DNA from: Durusdinium trenchii
Taxonomy: Eukaryota; Sar; Dinophyceae; Suessiales; Symbiodiniaceae
Length of the DNA stretch: 64,000 nt
NCBI GenBank assembly: GCA_963970005.1
Contig: CAXAMN010023695.1
Span: forward strand, 1,272,373 to 1,336,372
Reading direction: 5' to 3'
Part shown: piece by piece, positions 1 through 11,859 of the stretch
How the letters are laid out: each line of letters begins with the position of its first letter
Position numbering within the stretch: the first letter of the stretch is position 1
Translations under genes and position numbers: made by a program
The notes under the pieces: generated by a model
What the model saw: the letters and a program-made list of their open reading frames with translations, nothing else
The model's database searches: none
What the model was told of the DNA's origin: nothing

Positions 1-106
1 CGCTCAAAGGGTGAGGGCAAACCACATGGCTGAACTACTGGGGCAAGTCGCAGCTCGTCGAATGCCCGAGAACCAGCTTTCCCGTTGGGCACACCACTGG
101 TTTGAC

Positions 107-193
107 CGCCTCAGTGCTGACACCACTGGGCTTGAAGAAGGCCAAGAGCCCCGCACCCAGTGGACGCACCACTCGCAGCCCATTGTCGTCGGC
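107..193 (-). CDS. Exon resembling the N-terminus of an RluA-type pseudouridine synthase
   Basis: A 29-codon open exon is bounded by CAG at its 5' side and GTCAAA at its 3' side, both in phase 0. It reads LRVVRPLGAGLLAF then FKPSGVSTEA. The stretch KPSGVSTEA resembles the K-P-x-G-V-S-T motif near the start of RluA/RluD-family RNA pseudouridine synthases, which isomerise uridine in RNA. It follows the PPR exons on the same strand, so the gene may encode a PPR protein with a synthase domain at its C-terminus. The catalytic RLDxxTSG motif would lie beyond the window edge, so the assignment rests on one motif. Confidence 0.4.
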
Positions 194-3100
194 CTGCGGT
201 GTCGGATGACTTTGTTTCATTCTTTCGGAGGGCCATCTCTTTTTCATGCCTTCCAGTCGTTGGGACACCTACGGCTTTAACGGCTTGAGATGCTCCTACA
301 GGGCTGAGCATTGCCCATTGAGACTGACCAACTGGCCAAGCCGAGCAGATCCAAAGAACGAAGCGAACAAGCCAAGTGCCAAGCCATAGAACTGACATGA
401 ACCGACCAACCAATTCAGCAACGAGCTCAGCCAACCCACCACATCAACCCAGCTATCCGGCTCACGCCGTCTCAAACCACATCAAGCCAACATGGAAGCA
501 GCTCCAAGAATTGGTTCAGATTCACGTCACCTGTCATAACCACAAACACAAACGACCACAAAATGAAAAACAGGTTGCTTCCTCCCTGCAGCATGGCCTC
601 CAACCTATAATAGCAATGGCCAACCTAATGGCGATGGCCTCCAACCCCTACCAGTTTCCGCCTTAAAGTCCTTCATCTTCACTTGGACCTGCTCCACCCG
701 CGATGGCCGCCAGTGGTGCAGCAGCCACTGGCCCAAGCGCGCGCGGCTCGAGGGATCGGGCAAAGCGGCGGCCACCGTGCCCCAAATGATGCCGTTGGGT
801 GCATGGGAATCCTGCACAGCTTGGGGAGGCAAAGCTGGAGAAGGAATTGTGATTTCTTTTGTTTGGTCACTGATCGTCCCCGGACTGTGGGTGATCACCT
901 GGCTGGACCTGTTTCCAGCTTCCAAACCCTCCATCTGTCTCCAACCAGCCACGACTTCCCATCCTTTTCACGCGATTTGTCTTTGAATTCACCCATGCGT
1001 TCCTCCATTTGGAGCGTCAGCTGCAAGGCTTGCTGCCAGCGAGAACTCGTGGTGCAAGCGCTGATGGCACTGTTCAAGGGAACCTCGTCCATCTCGATGG
1101 CCAGGTCGCCTCAGATCGCCGAAGTGAAGTGAATTCGCCGAACGTCGGCCTCGAGACGCCGCACAGTACTAGCCTCCTTTAGAATGGCACTGAGTAAGCA
1201 AAACCTTTAAGCAAAACCTTTTGTAGTGTATATTGCCAGTATATAAGACTCATCACCCCATTTTTGGAACAGCTCAGGTGCACATCTCCTCGAGCATCTG
1301 CATGGCCATGTCCCAACGCGAGGCTTTCTCGCAGGAGCTGATTAAGGCCTTACTCGATGGTAGATTCAAGGACTCAAAGGCTTCAGAGATCTTCAGAGTA
1401 AATGACACAACAATGAGCATTGTAAACCTCAAAAGGTGGATTCTTCATAAATCCCATATCTGTGTTCTTTTCTTTTCAGGTCTCCATTTCTCATCCTTTT
1501 CTGTTCCATGTTGCCCCATCTTCTACGATGCACACGCCGGGCGTCGCTGTAGCACACCTGCTCCACACGGTCGCCCATCTTCCTCGCGACTCGAGCGATC
1601 GGTCGACGCCGCGCACGGGACGAACCCACCGAAGGCATCGGTCGAGGTTGTCGAATTGTGCGTCTTTTTGCATTGTTATCCTGTCATATTGGCTATATAG
1701 GCTAGAGGATGTCAATATCAGTTGCAAACTGTTGCTGTTACAGCGAACGGAATCAACCCAGCTGCTACCATTTCAAGGGCCACACAGCCCTGAAAGGCAT
1801 AGCACCCGATAGCACCCTGTCCTATGGTCCTATTGTTGGGGAGCAAGCAAAGGGAGGCCCCCGGCATGCACATCTATCCCGAAATGAAAGCGAGCTCCTG
1901 TACAAAACTTGAGGCATTTTCACCTAACCATCAGGACACGTGAAGGCTTTTCCAAAGCTGACCTGTCCTGAAAATGGCCAAAGCTCTTTGCCACTGCTTC
2001 GCGTTGCCGCAGGCGGTCAGGACACTTCCTGAGAACAACAAAGCCCGATGGGGTTGTTCAAGCCCGTGCGAGCCCGACCAGGATGGAAGCGGCCGACCGT
2101 GTGCCGAAACAGAATCTATCTGCAGGAACGGACGTAAGGACGACTGACAGGTCGAAAAGCATCACCAGGTTTCTGGTGAGACGTGTTGAAGGGAATGGTA
2201 CCTGACAGACAGGTCTATTTTCTGCATATTTCTGCATATTCTAGGACGGCTACAGCCTTCCAAAGGTGATCAAAGGGGTATATCTCTGAAGGCCAAGCTG
2301 CCAACCCCACACCTTATAAACTCTGAGATAAGCTCTGCAAATGCTGACGGGATGCTTATTGAACATAAGCCCCACCCACCCCGCACTTCTTTTGGCTGTG
2401 TACCGCTGACTATGAGGAAAGAAAACACCTAGCTTGGCTTGGCCCTCTTTTCGGCTGTCTGCTTTAGCATCGGCCAATCGTAACCTGTCATCCAAATGAA
2501 ATCTACTTACATCTTCTAATTCTTATCCGGAAGCCGCTTTTGTCACACAAGTATCTTCCTGTATATAAACAAACTTCCCTCTTCATCAAGCAGTGTGTGT
2601 CTTTATCGTCCAAACGTTATCTTACTTGGATCGGTATTGCAAGTCTTCCTAAACTCTTCGTTGACGTGCGGCCGCGGAATATTGCCATTTCCGCAACCAC
2701 AACCATGAAAAGCTGTGTGACTTATTCTACCGCGGTTAGTTCATGGTCTTACGTATATAATAATTATTAGATCCAAACTCTCGGAAAGGTCTTCTGACGG
2801 TTTTCTCCTTCAGGCCCAGTCTTTGTAAGGATGCCCTTCCTTCATTTATAGACTCTTTGCTTTGCCCAAGTTCAACCTTTTATTCAAGGTCATCCGTCAA
2901 AGCACCGGACCGTCACATGTATAAGCACATGCAATAAAGACTATGATGACAATCTATGATTTCAAACAATCATGCCTCATCCAGAAGCCTCCTCTATCAT
3001 CTATCAGTATCATGCAATGCTCTCCTTCTGTGCGCAGCTCTCCTCCTTTCTACAAGTCTGCTAGTGTAGTTGTGAATTGGCCTTGTTCCGCATCAAAGGT

Positions 3101-6060
3101 TCCTCTTGTCAGGGTCACAGCTTTAAGGTTCCTAGTTTAAGAAATCTACACATTGGTAAATAAAGCAGGATTCATCAATCTTAATGCATAATGAGATATA
3201 AAATGATATATTTAAAAACAGTTCTCCTTTCGAGCAAGTCTCTGTATGAATTTCTGTTCTAGATCCTGAACCTATGTGCACTTACGTTTACAGAGAGGGG
3301 GAGAGAGAGAAAGAGTGCAAGTTCGAGCGAAACATAAATTTGAATCCAGATTGCTAAGCTGAGCCCTGAAACATCTTGGAGATATGTTCTTAAATGTTCT
3401 TAAGAAATGTTTATATACCGCAGGTTGCTTCTCAACATTTTTCAGAAGAGCCATGTCTATAGATAGAAAAAAATTAGGGAAAACATTAAAACACACCGAC
3501 TCAGAAGAGAGAGAGAGAGAGAGATGTGCCCAGTGCCCCTGGAAACAAGAATAGAAAAAGCTTGTGAACAAAAAGCTCAAGAAACACCGGAAGAACTAAA
3601 TCAGAAATGGTCCCTTTAATCACGCCTATGACACTAAATGTACGAAAATCAGAAACACATGCCCCATCACGGTCAGCGCTTGGAAAGAAACAAGGTCATC
3701 TGCCAACATTCTGTCTGGTCTCTTGACCACCTCGGTGCCTGTCTTAAGAACACAGCTCAAGCGTCCATAGGTCAAACTGCTGGTGGGGAGATCCTTCACC
3801 AGCATCTCATCCAACAGTGTCAAGACCATTTCCCAACGCCCGCCAAATGAACAGGCGCTGATCGCAGTACTGTAGCCTGCGAATGCGCTCGCTCGTGCAA
3901 GTAATCTACCCAAACCATCCAGAGGACTGGAATAGTTGCACGTGTACCCATTTATGACCCTACGGAAAGCAACTACTGTATATATAGTCCAGTCCCATTT
4001 GGCTCAGCCCGGTCAAGACTTCTTGGCACCATGTACCCGCAGAATCTCTCACAGATTGGCGCCAGATTCGGCTACCCAAGTATATAATAAGTAGCTCGAT
4101 TCACCAGCTTGCCACACTTTAGCGGGCAACATTATTCATTCTATAGCTGCAGGTCACAAAAACATCGAGAAACTGTTTGAGTTTCCTCCAAATAGGCTTC
4201 GCCTTCCGGGGTGTTGGGCATCTTCTTCCCCAATGGGGTCGAAAACACATCTAATTAGCATCATCCTCCAAGTGGCTGACATCATCTGGTGTCAACTGTT
4301 CCAGCTTCATCGTTTGGAGGAGCTCCAGCGCCTGGTCCGCTTGAGAACCTCCAGCTGCGGCTCCACCGAGGACGAGTTCGTCCGTGGACGAACGCCCGTC
4401 GGCTGGGAAGAAGGGCCGTCGGCTGCACAAACGACGGGCGGTGCTGCAGGTCTCAGCGGTGATTTTTTTGGAGCAGCACCATTTGATGGACGAATTTACG
4501 TTGGCAAGCCCTTCCAAATCCTCCAGTCGAAACTTTTCACAAATGTCACATCGTCTTAGTATGTTCCTCTAGGGGATGGGTGCCATACTTAAATTCAATC
4601 AGTGTGCCATACCAAGATGGTGTTGACCCTGTGGAGGCCTTTCTGCAGGAATCTGAACTGGACCAACTGCATCCACTTACTACAAGGATTCGTGAACCAA
4701 CATTCTGCAGGGCAGCCACTTCTGCAAGATCTTAAGTTTATTGCATCATTTGCCTTATAGCCTCTCGTGGTTGTTCGCGACATGCTTTGGCTGCCCCTGC
4801 AACAAAGACTTTCGATCACCTGGGTCATCATTCAGGATATGCCGCCTACTTTGCTACACTGTGCTATAGTAGGTAGCGAACTCAGGCGCGTCAAACGCCC
4901 TACGGTTTCTCTGAAAGCCCTGGCCCAATCCGCACACACTGCTGTGCCTTTTCCGCACGCACTCATGGCGACGTTGTAGGTGACTTCTGATGCTGGCACC
5001 TCGCAGCTCGGAGTCGAACAGCGCTTCGCAAGCCAGGCAGGTTCAACTCTATGTCCAAAAACAACATCCAAGAGTGCCCAAGACTCTGTCTCCTGATTCC
5101 TTTTGCCTTTGCTCTTGAGTTCACCTCCTGCAAACCATAGTCTCGAGGACTCTTGCCAATGAAGAGATTCGTCGTGCGAACCCACTCAGGTTTTTCAGTC
5201 TCCGAACCTTATATAGCTTCCGGGAGGGGTTATATATTCGGTTATTCATCCCAACATATCCAGCTCTGGTCTAGCCTAGGGCATAGCACTTGAATTGCAT
5301 TCCGTAGCTCATCGCTACCATCGTGCCTTTCGAACGGGTCGACCGAGGCACCAGGTGCCGCTGGGTGTCTTCGAGCAGCTGCAGAGCCAAGTCCCACTTG
5401 CCGCGCTTCTCACAGGCGCTCAAAACACTGGTGACGTGGAAGTGATTCATGCTGACCTGCGGAATCCGCGACGGACCGTTCCTTCGTTCCGATCCGTTCC
5501 TGTCGTGGTTCATGCTGTCGTGCGACATGATTCATGCTACCAGCTAACCACCTGAACCACGAGTTGGTCGGAATTCGGTGGGTTTTTCGTGGCCAGGAGG
5601 GATCTAGGCCCTCGGTGGGCATGGATGGTGTTGGACATGACTCTTTTGGAATGGACATGCACAAATCATCTAGAAAGCCCCAAAACAAGAAAACACACCT
5701 CTCAGTCACCGACTGATTCAATAGCAATGGGTGAGTGCTGCCACGCTGCCCGCCTCGTACTCCAGGAGGAAGCGCATCACTTTCACAGAGACCTCGGTTG
5801 CCCACATCACTGTGCTCTACCCGGAGCACACAAGCCCGTCATTGTCAAAGCATGATGCCTTTTGTCCCCAAATGTGCAAGCTACAGAGCATCCCTTTGGC
5901 ACAGTTTCATGCTTGAATGATATCCATCTGCCTAACCCGATCTAACCCGCACATCCTGTAAAAAGATGCCACACTTCGTCCCAGCTACATCCCATAACGC
6001 GCGCTTGGCCAAGCCGGTTAAAACGGTGGTGACCGCTCTAGGGTTGCCGCGCCAAAACCT
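107..6060 (-). CDS. Multi-exon pentatricopeptide repeat (PPR) protein gene
   Basis: PPR proteins are helical-repeat proteins that bind organellar RNA. Coding islands on this strand, in transcription order: about 5960-6060, 5352-5456 (SVLSACEKRGKWDLALQLLE), 4904-4999 (VTYNVAMSACGKG), about 4251-4350 (QALELLQTMKLEQLTPDD), 3800-3876 (STAISACSFGGRWEMVLTLL), 1284-1352 (ALISSCEKASRWDMAMQMLE), 993-1109 (NSAISACTTSSRWQQALQL) and 698-811 (PNGIIWGTVAAALPDPSS). Each carries the ISAC(E/G)K...W..AL..L repeat signature typical of dinoflagellate PPR proteins. Most have an AG acceptor and a GT donor that keep the frame, about one repeat per exon. The start is not identified; exons further upstream and a C-terminal exon (107-193) are likely. 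Some adjacent islands do not match in splice phase, so exons are probably missing. It could be two adjacent PPR genes. Confidence 0.72.
1353..3799. other. Intron-like stretch without supported genes
   Basis: Between two PPR exons I see no island with coding sense on either strand. The sequence includes a short direct repeat of TTCTGCATAT near 2218-2240, a GA-rich tract near 3297-3312 and a second GAGA run near 3507-3523. The open frames here are short and of low complexity. Confidence 0.5.
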
Positions 6061-6229
6061 CAAGCACGGCTTGCAAGCATCAAAGACCAGCCCTTGCGAC
6101 GGGTGAGGCCCCAGCCTGGGACGGTGGACGTGACGAACGAGGCAGCCTGGGACCATGCAAGTGCTAAACTGGTTTAGAAGCAATGCCTTGAATGTTTGAA
6201 CTGCAGAGTCCCAGGTCACTAGCAAGCAT

Positions 6230-7620
6230 CACCAGAATGTACTGAACCAACATGTAGACGGTTTCCAGGCAGTGTGCATGCCTTTGAGTGGCGATGGAGG
6301 GGTTGGGCAATCAGTTGAGGACATTGAAGAGTGTCTTGATCCAATCAGTCGCACCACGCCCAATACTCCAGGGGTCTTCGCTACTCTGGTTCACCAAGGC
6401 TGGGTAGCTATAGCTTTCCCTTTTCCAATTCCAATAGGAAGCATCCAAGGGTGCAGATGTGAGTCGTTAGACCTCTGTGCCCCTTGATGAAGTCATTTGA
6501 AAAGACCACATGTCAAAGCACAAAATATCACAAAATGGTGTTCAGGGTCAAGGTTACCTTTCAGAACATGCGGCCTCACCTCGAATCTGATGCAACTCGA
6601 TGATTAATTGGTAGTTCGCTTCTTCTCCCACCGCACGGCCTCTTCACCCACTCACACCACTTACAGCATGAGGTCCTTTAGATGGGGGTCCACATAAACC
6701 ACCTCTTGGGGTCTGTGCCATTGGTCCTCTCAATCCACGTCTAAGGTTTCCACAATCTGTCCACCCAAGGCACGAGACGAGCGTCTGCAAAATCTCCGGC
6801 GGGCGACCCCGCCCGAACCGTCGGGCCGCCGCGGAGGGCGCGGAAGGCATGGAGATGGAGTCGTCCCACACGAGATTCCGATCGAGCCGCTCGTAGCCAG
6901 GGCGACATCATGTGTAGCCAAGAGTGTTGCAGGGTCCAATGAGGAGACCAAAAGCAACCGAAGTACCCCGTATACCGTAACCGCTGAGACAGCCGCCCGC
7001 TGAGACAGAAACGCTGTTCAGGGTTCTTGCAACGAGAAGGCTAACACTAAGGAAAAGCAACTGGAAAGCAACTAGATGTGATTGCTGCAGCGGTAACTCT
7101 GGTGTGGATAGTCCCATCTGCGGCTGTCCCCTGACGTAAAGGACATGTCCGTCAAGTTGAAAAGGACATGTCCGTCAAGGGAAACTTTAATCACATGAGG
7201 TTACAATGTTACAATGAGGTTACAACAGTCGCCGTGTATGCATTTTGAGAGATCTTTAGTTATATATATATAAATAATAATAAGTGGTTTTATGATGTGG
7301 TTTTCACTGATTTGCTTCAAGTCGCACAGTCCACGCATGCTGTGCCAACATGATCCAAAACTCTTCTGCCTAGGACTGGCTAGGATGTAAATGCCACTTC
7401 ATGCCCTGGGTGGGGTTGGAGAAAGCAAAATTTCACACCCGTACCTCTAACGAGCAATCAGGCTTCGGCTGAATCTAAACAGAACGCAAACACAAAACAA
7501 GATTTGATCCTCAAGTTCTACAGAACCACTGAAAAAGCAGTTGAGTTCTGTGTCCGTACCAGCCACTGTATTTCAGTTCCACCGCCGGACCGATGTCCTT
7601 GCGTTCGTCTGGGCTATCCC
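6230..7620. other. Stretch without supported genes
   Basis: No convincing exon was found. It contains a duplicated perfect palindrome GGACATGTCC followed by GTCAA at about 7140 and 7166, and a short AT run (tatatatata) near 7261. The open frames on both strands lack family motifs. Confidence 0.4.
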
Positions 7621-7622
7621 AC

Positions 7623-7699
7623 CATGTCCAACAGGCTGTCGAGCTGCTCCACAAAAGTGCGGCTCTCCAGCCACACATCCACCAGGAGCCTAGGACGAT
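7623..7699 (-). CDS. Isolated exon candidate, function unknown
   Basis: This 77-nt island has a CAG acceptor and a GTGGGA donor and reads RLLVDVWLESRTFVEQLDSL. The composition (hydrophobic and charged residues alternating as in an alpha helix) is unlike random translation of neighbouring DNA, and the other frames are poor. No family is recognised. It lies upstream of the PPR gene on the same strand and could belong to it or to another gene. Confidence 0.4.
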
Positions 7700-9340
7700 C
7701 TGACGTGTGATTTCAGGAGCCTAGGGTGACCTCCAGCATCCTCCAGCTGCGGACGGAAGTTTGACTCCATGCCTGGATGGAAGTTTGATGAAGTTTGTGA
7801 GAACCAAAAAATTCTCGAGGGATGTGCCTTCAATTTAAGGCCTCCACTAGAAAGCAAAGTGGAAAATGGGGGAAACCCGACAAACCATATCTGCCATCTC
7901 ATATCTTAATTACATGCCCAATAGGCCCCACAGTCCAAAGGATTAAAGGATTCTGATTGAGTTAGATTTGCAAAACATATCACGATTGCATCCCAATAGT
8001 GCCCCGCCGAATGGGTCTTGATGAAGCTGGTCCGAGCGTTGTGATAAGGTTCTTCAGTCACATGACTGTTTTAAGTTTCCATGCGCATATATTACAAATA
8101 GTCATCCTGGATCCAGTAGATCTAAAGCGGTGGTGAAAGTGGACCTTCCAATGTTTGCGACACTGTAGTCCAACATGGTAATTATACATGTTCATGCTGC
8201 ATTGTGTATTTGGATTCTTGTGTTTGTCTCTGAGTCCTTGCGTCTCTGCCAGGTATATCGGTCACTCTTCCGGCTTATCGACCTGTTCAGCATTTTGTGC
8301 ACCGAACCCCGGCCACACCGTGATTCCCGAACCTCCCGATTCCTGAACATCTTGGCGCCCCGAGCGTCTCAGTGCCACTGGGCACCAGCCTTGGCACGCC
8401 AACATCTCCAATGTGGACACAACCCCCCCAGAAGTTCCGTTGGATAAACGCGACATATCATATCATATCATCAGATTCTGCTATTTTCATGGCACCAGGC
8501 TCACAAACACTAAGTGGGCTCTACGCAAGAATGTGCAACATCTTTGTGTTGTTGATGATGGAAGGGAGTTGGCCAACCCACGAACAATGAAAAACCGTCT
8601 GTCCTACCAAGCTGGGAACATGATTTCGTCTGTGCGAGGCGACTTTGGCAAACGCCTAAGTCAACCAGAAAGAAGCCGGCCATGCCAGCCATTTCAACTT
8701 CTAAAGCCCTCATAATCCCTCATACAGCAACACACTCAATGTCTATTTCGGACATCCCAGCTGGTCCTAGAACTTGTTCGATCAAGCTCAACAAAAAACA
8801 AGAGAAACACCTTGCTTCCAACTGCCTTTTCTCTCACCTTTCAACCGCCTTCGCCCAGTCGCCGGTCGACCACGTCCCTAAGCTCCGGGCACTTCCAAGT
8901 CCTGACGCCGGCGCGTCCGGCCGTACTCCGGACCAAAGCCGTCTGCTTCGCGAAGACCGGCGCGGGGAGCCCGGGTGGCACAGGCATGCACAGGCACGTC
9001 CGCCTTGGAACTTTAAAGCAAGTCTGGCGAGCAAGCCCCTCCAAGTCCCAATCCCGCCAATGGTTCTGAGAGGCGCTGGGCCGGCAAGGAGCGCAGCAAT
9101 GTTGCACAGCTGTGCACGTCGTCGCTGAAATTCATGTGGAATCAATTTGGCAATCTTCTGTTTCAGTATGGCACACGCACGGCAACTCGCGATAAATTGT
9201 GCAGCAAGAAGAGCAGCGGTCATGTTTCATATGACTTTCCGTCCGTTGTAATTCTTCTCTGGGAATGCCCTCGTTCCCCGACAGGTTTAGTTCAAGGCTT
9301 CGGTGAACCAGGTATAAGATCCCCCCTTAGCATCCCTTAG
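7700..9340. other. Stretch with only weak coding signal
   Basis: Between 8834 and 9223 two overlapping minus-strand frames are open because the DNA is GC-rich. One reads GVRTWKCPELRDVVDRRLGE, which is plausible coding but has no clear boundaries. The remainder shows nothing I can support. Confidence 0.3.
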
Positions 9341-9344
9341 CAGG

Positions 9345-10120
9345 ACCTCAAAAAATGTAACCGTATGACTATGTCCCCTTACATATGCCTGAAACATGTA
9401 ACTTACATTTGTTAGGCATTGACTGAAACATGTAACTATTGCACGTTACATGTTTCCAGGCCAACATGTAACAATCTATGGGAACATGTAAGTTACATTT
9501 TTGGGGTCCAGGATGGTCCGGGGTAATACTACGCAAGACTTAGTGAGATTTGGCTCTTGTCTTGGTGTGTGCGTTTGGTTGGCTCGTTCTGTTTTGGGGT
9601 TGTGTGAGGGTGTTTTGCAATGGTACTCTGGGCCATGGTGGCACATGTATGGACCTGACTCCCAGAACAAAATGTAACTTGGGTGTGTGCAGGGCTTTCA
9701 GGTGTGCATTTTCACCTGGTATGTGATGTGTGAAGTTGGCCTTGGTGATCTGCATCTGTTGATGGAAGAACTCCTGCAGCCCTCGAAGCAACGATTTGGA
9801 TCTCTCCGTAGAAGTATGTCGATCTACCCATCTAGGTGGGTCACAACAACTGCTTTTGATTCGTCCAACGGTAATCATCTAGAATCTAGAAATGCTGGAT
9901 CCTCATGACCTTCGGGGATGGGGGGTGGCCTATAAAATGTAACTGTCACGCAAACACCAAGTTACACTTTCCAGACCCCCTCCCTCCCCCTCAAAAAAAA
10001 GAGGGAAGGGGGTGAGAAAATGTAAGTGAATCGCTGGCAGGCATCATGTTACATGTTCAGACCTCCTCCCCCCTTCATGTACCTCAATTTTGGGCCTGGG
10101 GGGGTAAGTTACATGTGTGA
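9345..10120. repeat. Cluster of GTTACATGT / AACATGTAAC motifs
   Basis: About a dozen copies of ATGTAAC, ATGTAAG or their reverse complements occur in roughly 780 bases. Examples are near 9353, 9391, 9427, 9442, 9463, 9483, 9670, 9937, 9991, 10020, 10049 and 10106. Several extend to AACATGTAAC or GTTACATGTT, half-sites of a near-palindrome. C- and G-homopolymer runs near 9966-10010 and 10060-10105 separate the last copies. No gene is supported inside the cluster. Confidence 0.7.
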
Positions 10121-10285
10121 GGCTCCTTTAAGACTTTGAAGCACAAGCCCATATCATGAACATTGAACATCCCAAGGTCGGAGGCGTCATTGCCGCACCG
10201 CAAATCATCTTCATTGCATTTCAACACCAGAAATCTGTGACACCCTGTGTAGCAGTGTAGCAGGAGAGCCGTTGGCTAACTCGTG

Positions 10286-10516
10286 TCATCTTGTATTTTG
10301 CTTCAGAAATCCTTGGTTCATGCTGTTGGCTCGTGTCTCTATACTGTTTGACCGTCTCTGCCCTTTCAACTCAACAAAATCAATCCTGTAACTGCAAACA
10401 TGCCATCCAGTCTGTCCCCGTTGTCCAGCTATGTGTTGTATGATGTTGTTAAGAAACCGCTGAGTCGCCTTCTCCGCGGCAAAGCAGTTCCTTCCCAAAG
10501 TGTTGGTTGACATCAT
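10286..10516 (-). CDS. Unassigned open reading frame, possible exon
   Basis: An open stretch of 76 codons reads, among others, RFLNNIIQHIAGQRGQTGWH and YRIDFVELKGQRRSN. The composition is protein-like and less repetitive than its surroundings. No family is recognised and exon boundaries are not decided. A competing minus-strand frame at 10560-10720 is also open. Confidence 0.25.
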   Translation of the reverse strand: MMSTNTLGRNCFAAEKATQRFLNNIIQHIAGQRGQTGWHVCSYRIDFVELKGQRRSNSIETRANSMNQGFLKQNTR

Positions 10517-11692
10517 GCCTGGTTCTTCAGCGGCTTCATGATGCCTTCCCTATTGCACCGAAACCCTCCCCGCAGTTCCTGTCATTCCAGCACCACAGGG
10601 CCGCAACAAAGTGGGATGATTCTCGAACTGCTCATCAACAGAGGGTACTTCTGTGTAAGGATTCGTTCCGGGAATCCAAGCAAGTCCACCTACCAGCCAA
10701 GTCTTCTTCCCCAGGAGATCCGGAGACTCTGACCCTCTGACCCTCGGTGACTGATGTTGGGACCGTCATGGCTGTCCATCCCAAAAGAGTGAACGATACA
10801 CTGAGATCTTGTACTAACCAGAGATTGGAATTGTTGAAATAGTTAATGTTGAAACGGAATCGTTATGTTTGCATCACCTAGTTACTGTTGGACGAGGTGA
10901 TGTCTTAGACGGCAGGTATTGGGTGGTTCTGCAGTGCCCGGGTCAGAAACACCAAACAAATGTGTAGAACATGCAAAAATGTCAGGGTGTCCATCACATC
11001 TGGGCAACATTCATGCTCCCCGCCCCAAGTCGGGTTATATCCATATGTGGCACACACGCACACACCAAACAAATACAAAAACCTATTCTGACACATAACG
11101 CTCAACAATGCCAAAACTATCCAAAAAAACTATCCAAAAACTATGACTTATTTATTTCTGCAGAATGTAAAAACAAACACCAAACTAGTAAACGTGGCCA
11201 GGCCAGGCTTAGAAGGCTTGGAACATCATACCTTGCATGGCTTCACCAGCCGGGGCCGGAAGTCTCCACCATCACCACCCTGGGCAGATCCTCATCCAGG
11301 AGAACTCGCACTCGCACCCCTTCTGCTAGTAGATGCGCTAAAGTGAGTAATTCTTCCAAAGGTGGCGCAAGCTTACCCCGGACCCAGCCTGACACCAGGG
11401 GCTGGACTCGGTGGCGAGGGTGTTATTTCAGACGCCCGAACACCAGCGATATGGATCGCTCACACGGGCAGCCAACAAAGGATCGGTCACAGCCAGAAGG
11501 GCTCCAGTACCTCTTTCAGATTTCAAGTTGAGATGCCCAAGGGAGAACGGCACACGTTTCATGTGATGGAACTCTTTTTCGGTGCCGTTTCCAAGGGCAT
11601 GGACCTGTCTTCATGTGGAAGTTGGGTGGCGCAGTTGCTGGAGTGGGGGCAACTCCCACTCCACCAGAACCTCCATGCCCATCCCACTCCAC

Positions 11693-11768
11693 CCGCCTCG
11701 TCGAAGTCGCACGTGAGGCGCGCCGAGTAACGGCCATCGCTGGCCACGGCTTTGCTGTACTTCATTTC
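11693..11768 (-). CDS. Isolated exon candidate, function unknown
   Basis: A 76-nt island with a CAG acceptor and a GTGGAG donor reads EMKYSKAVASDGRYSARLTC followed by DFDEA. It has a clearly better residue mix than the other two frames on this strand. No family is recognised. The DNA upstream on the same strand (11.8-12.17 kb) is open in several frames because of high GC, so the next exon cannot be picked. Confidence 0.4.
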
Positions 11769-11859
11769 CTGGACGGATCTGCACCCAGCCAATCCGTCGA
11801 ACAACGGACCATCTGGATGACTGGGGGCTTTTCTTCGGCCCCATCGACGAACTCTGGTG

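Noticed and set aside
4000-4016. Resemblance to the dinoflagellate spliced-leader end (CATTTGGCTCAG)
   Set aside because: It is on the wrong strand for the local genes and differs from the conserved leader; probably chance.
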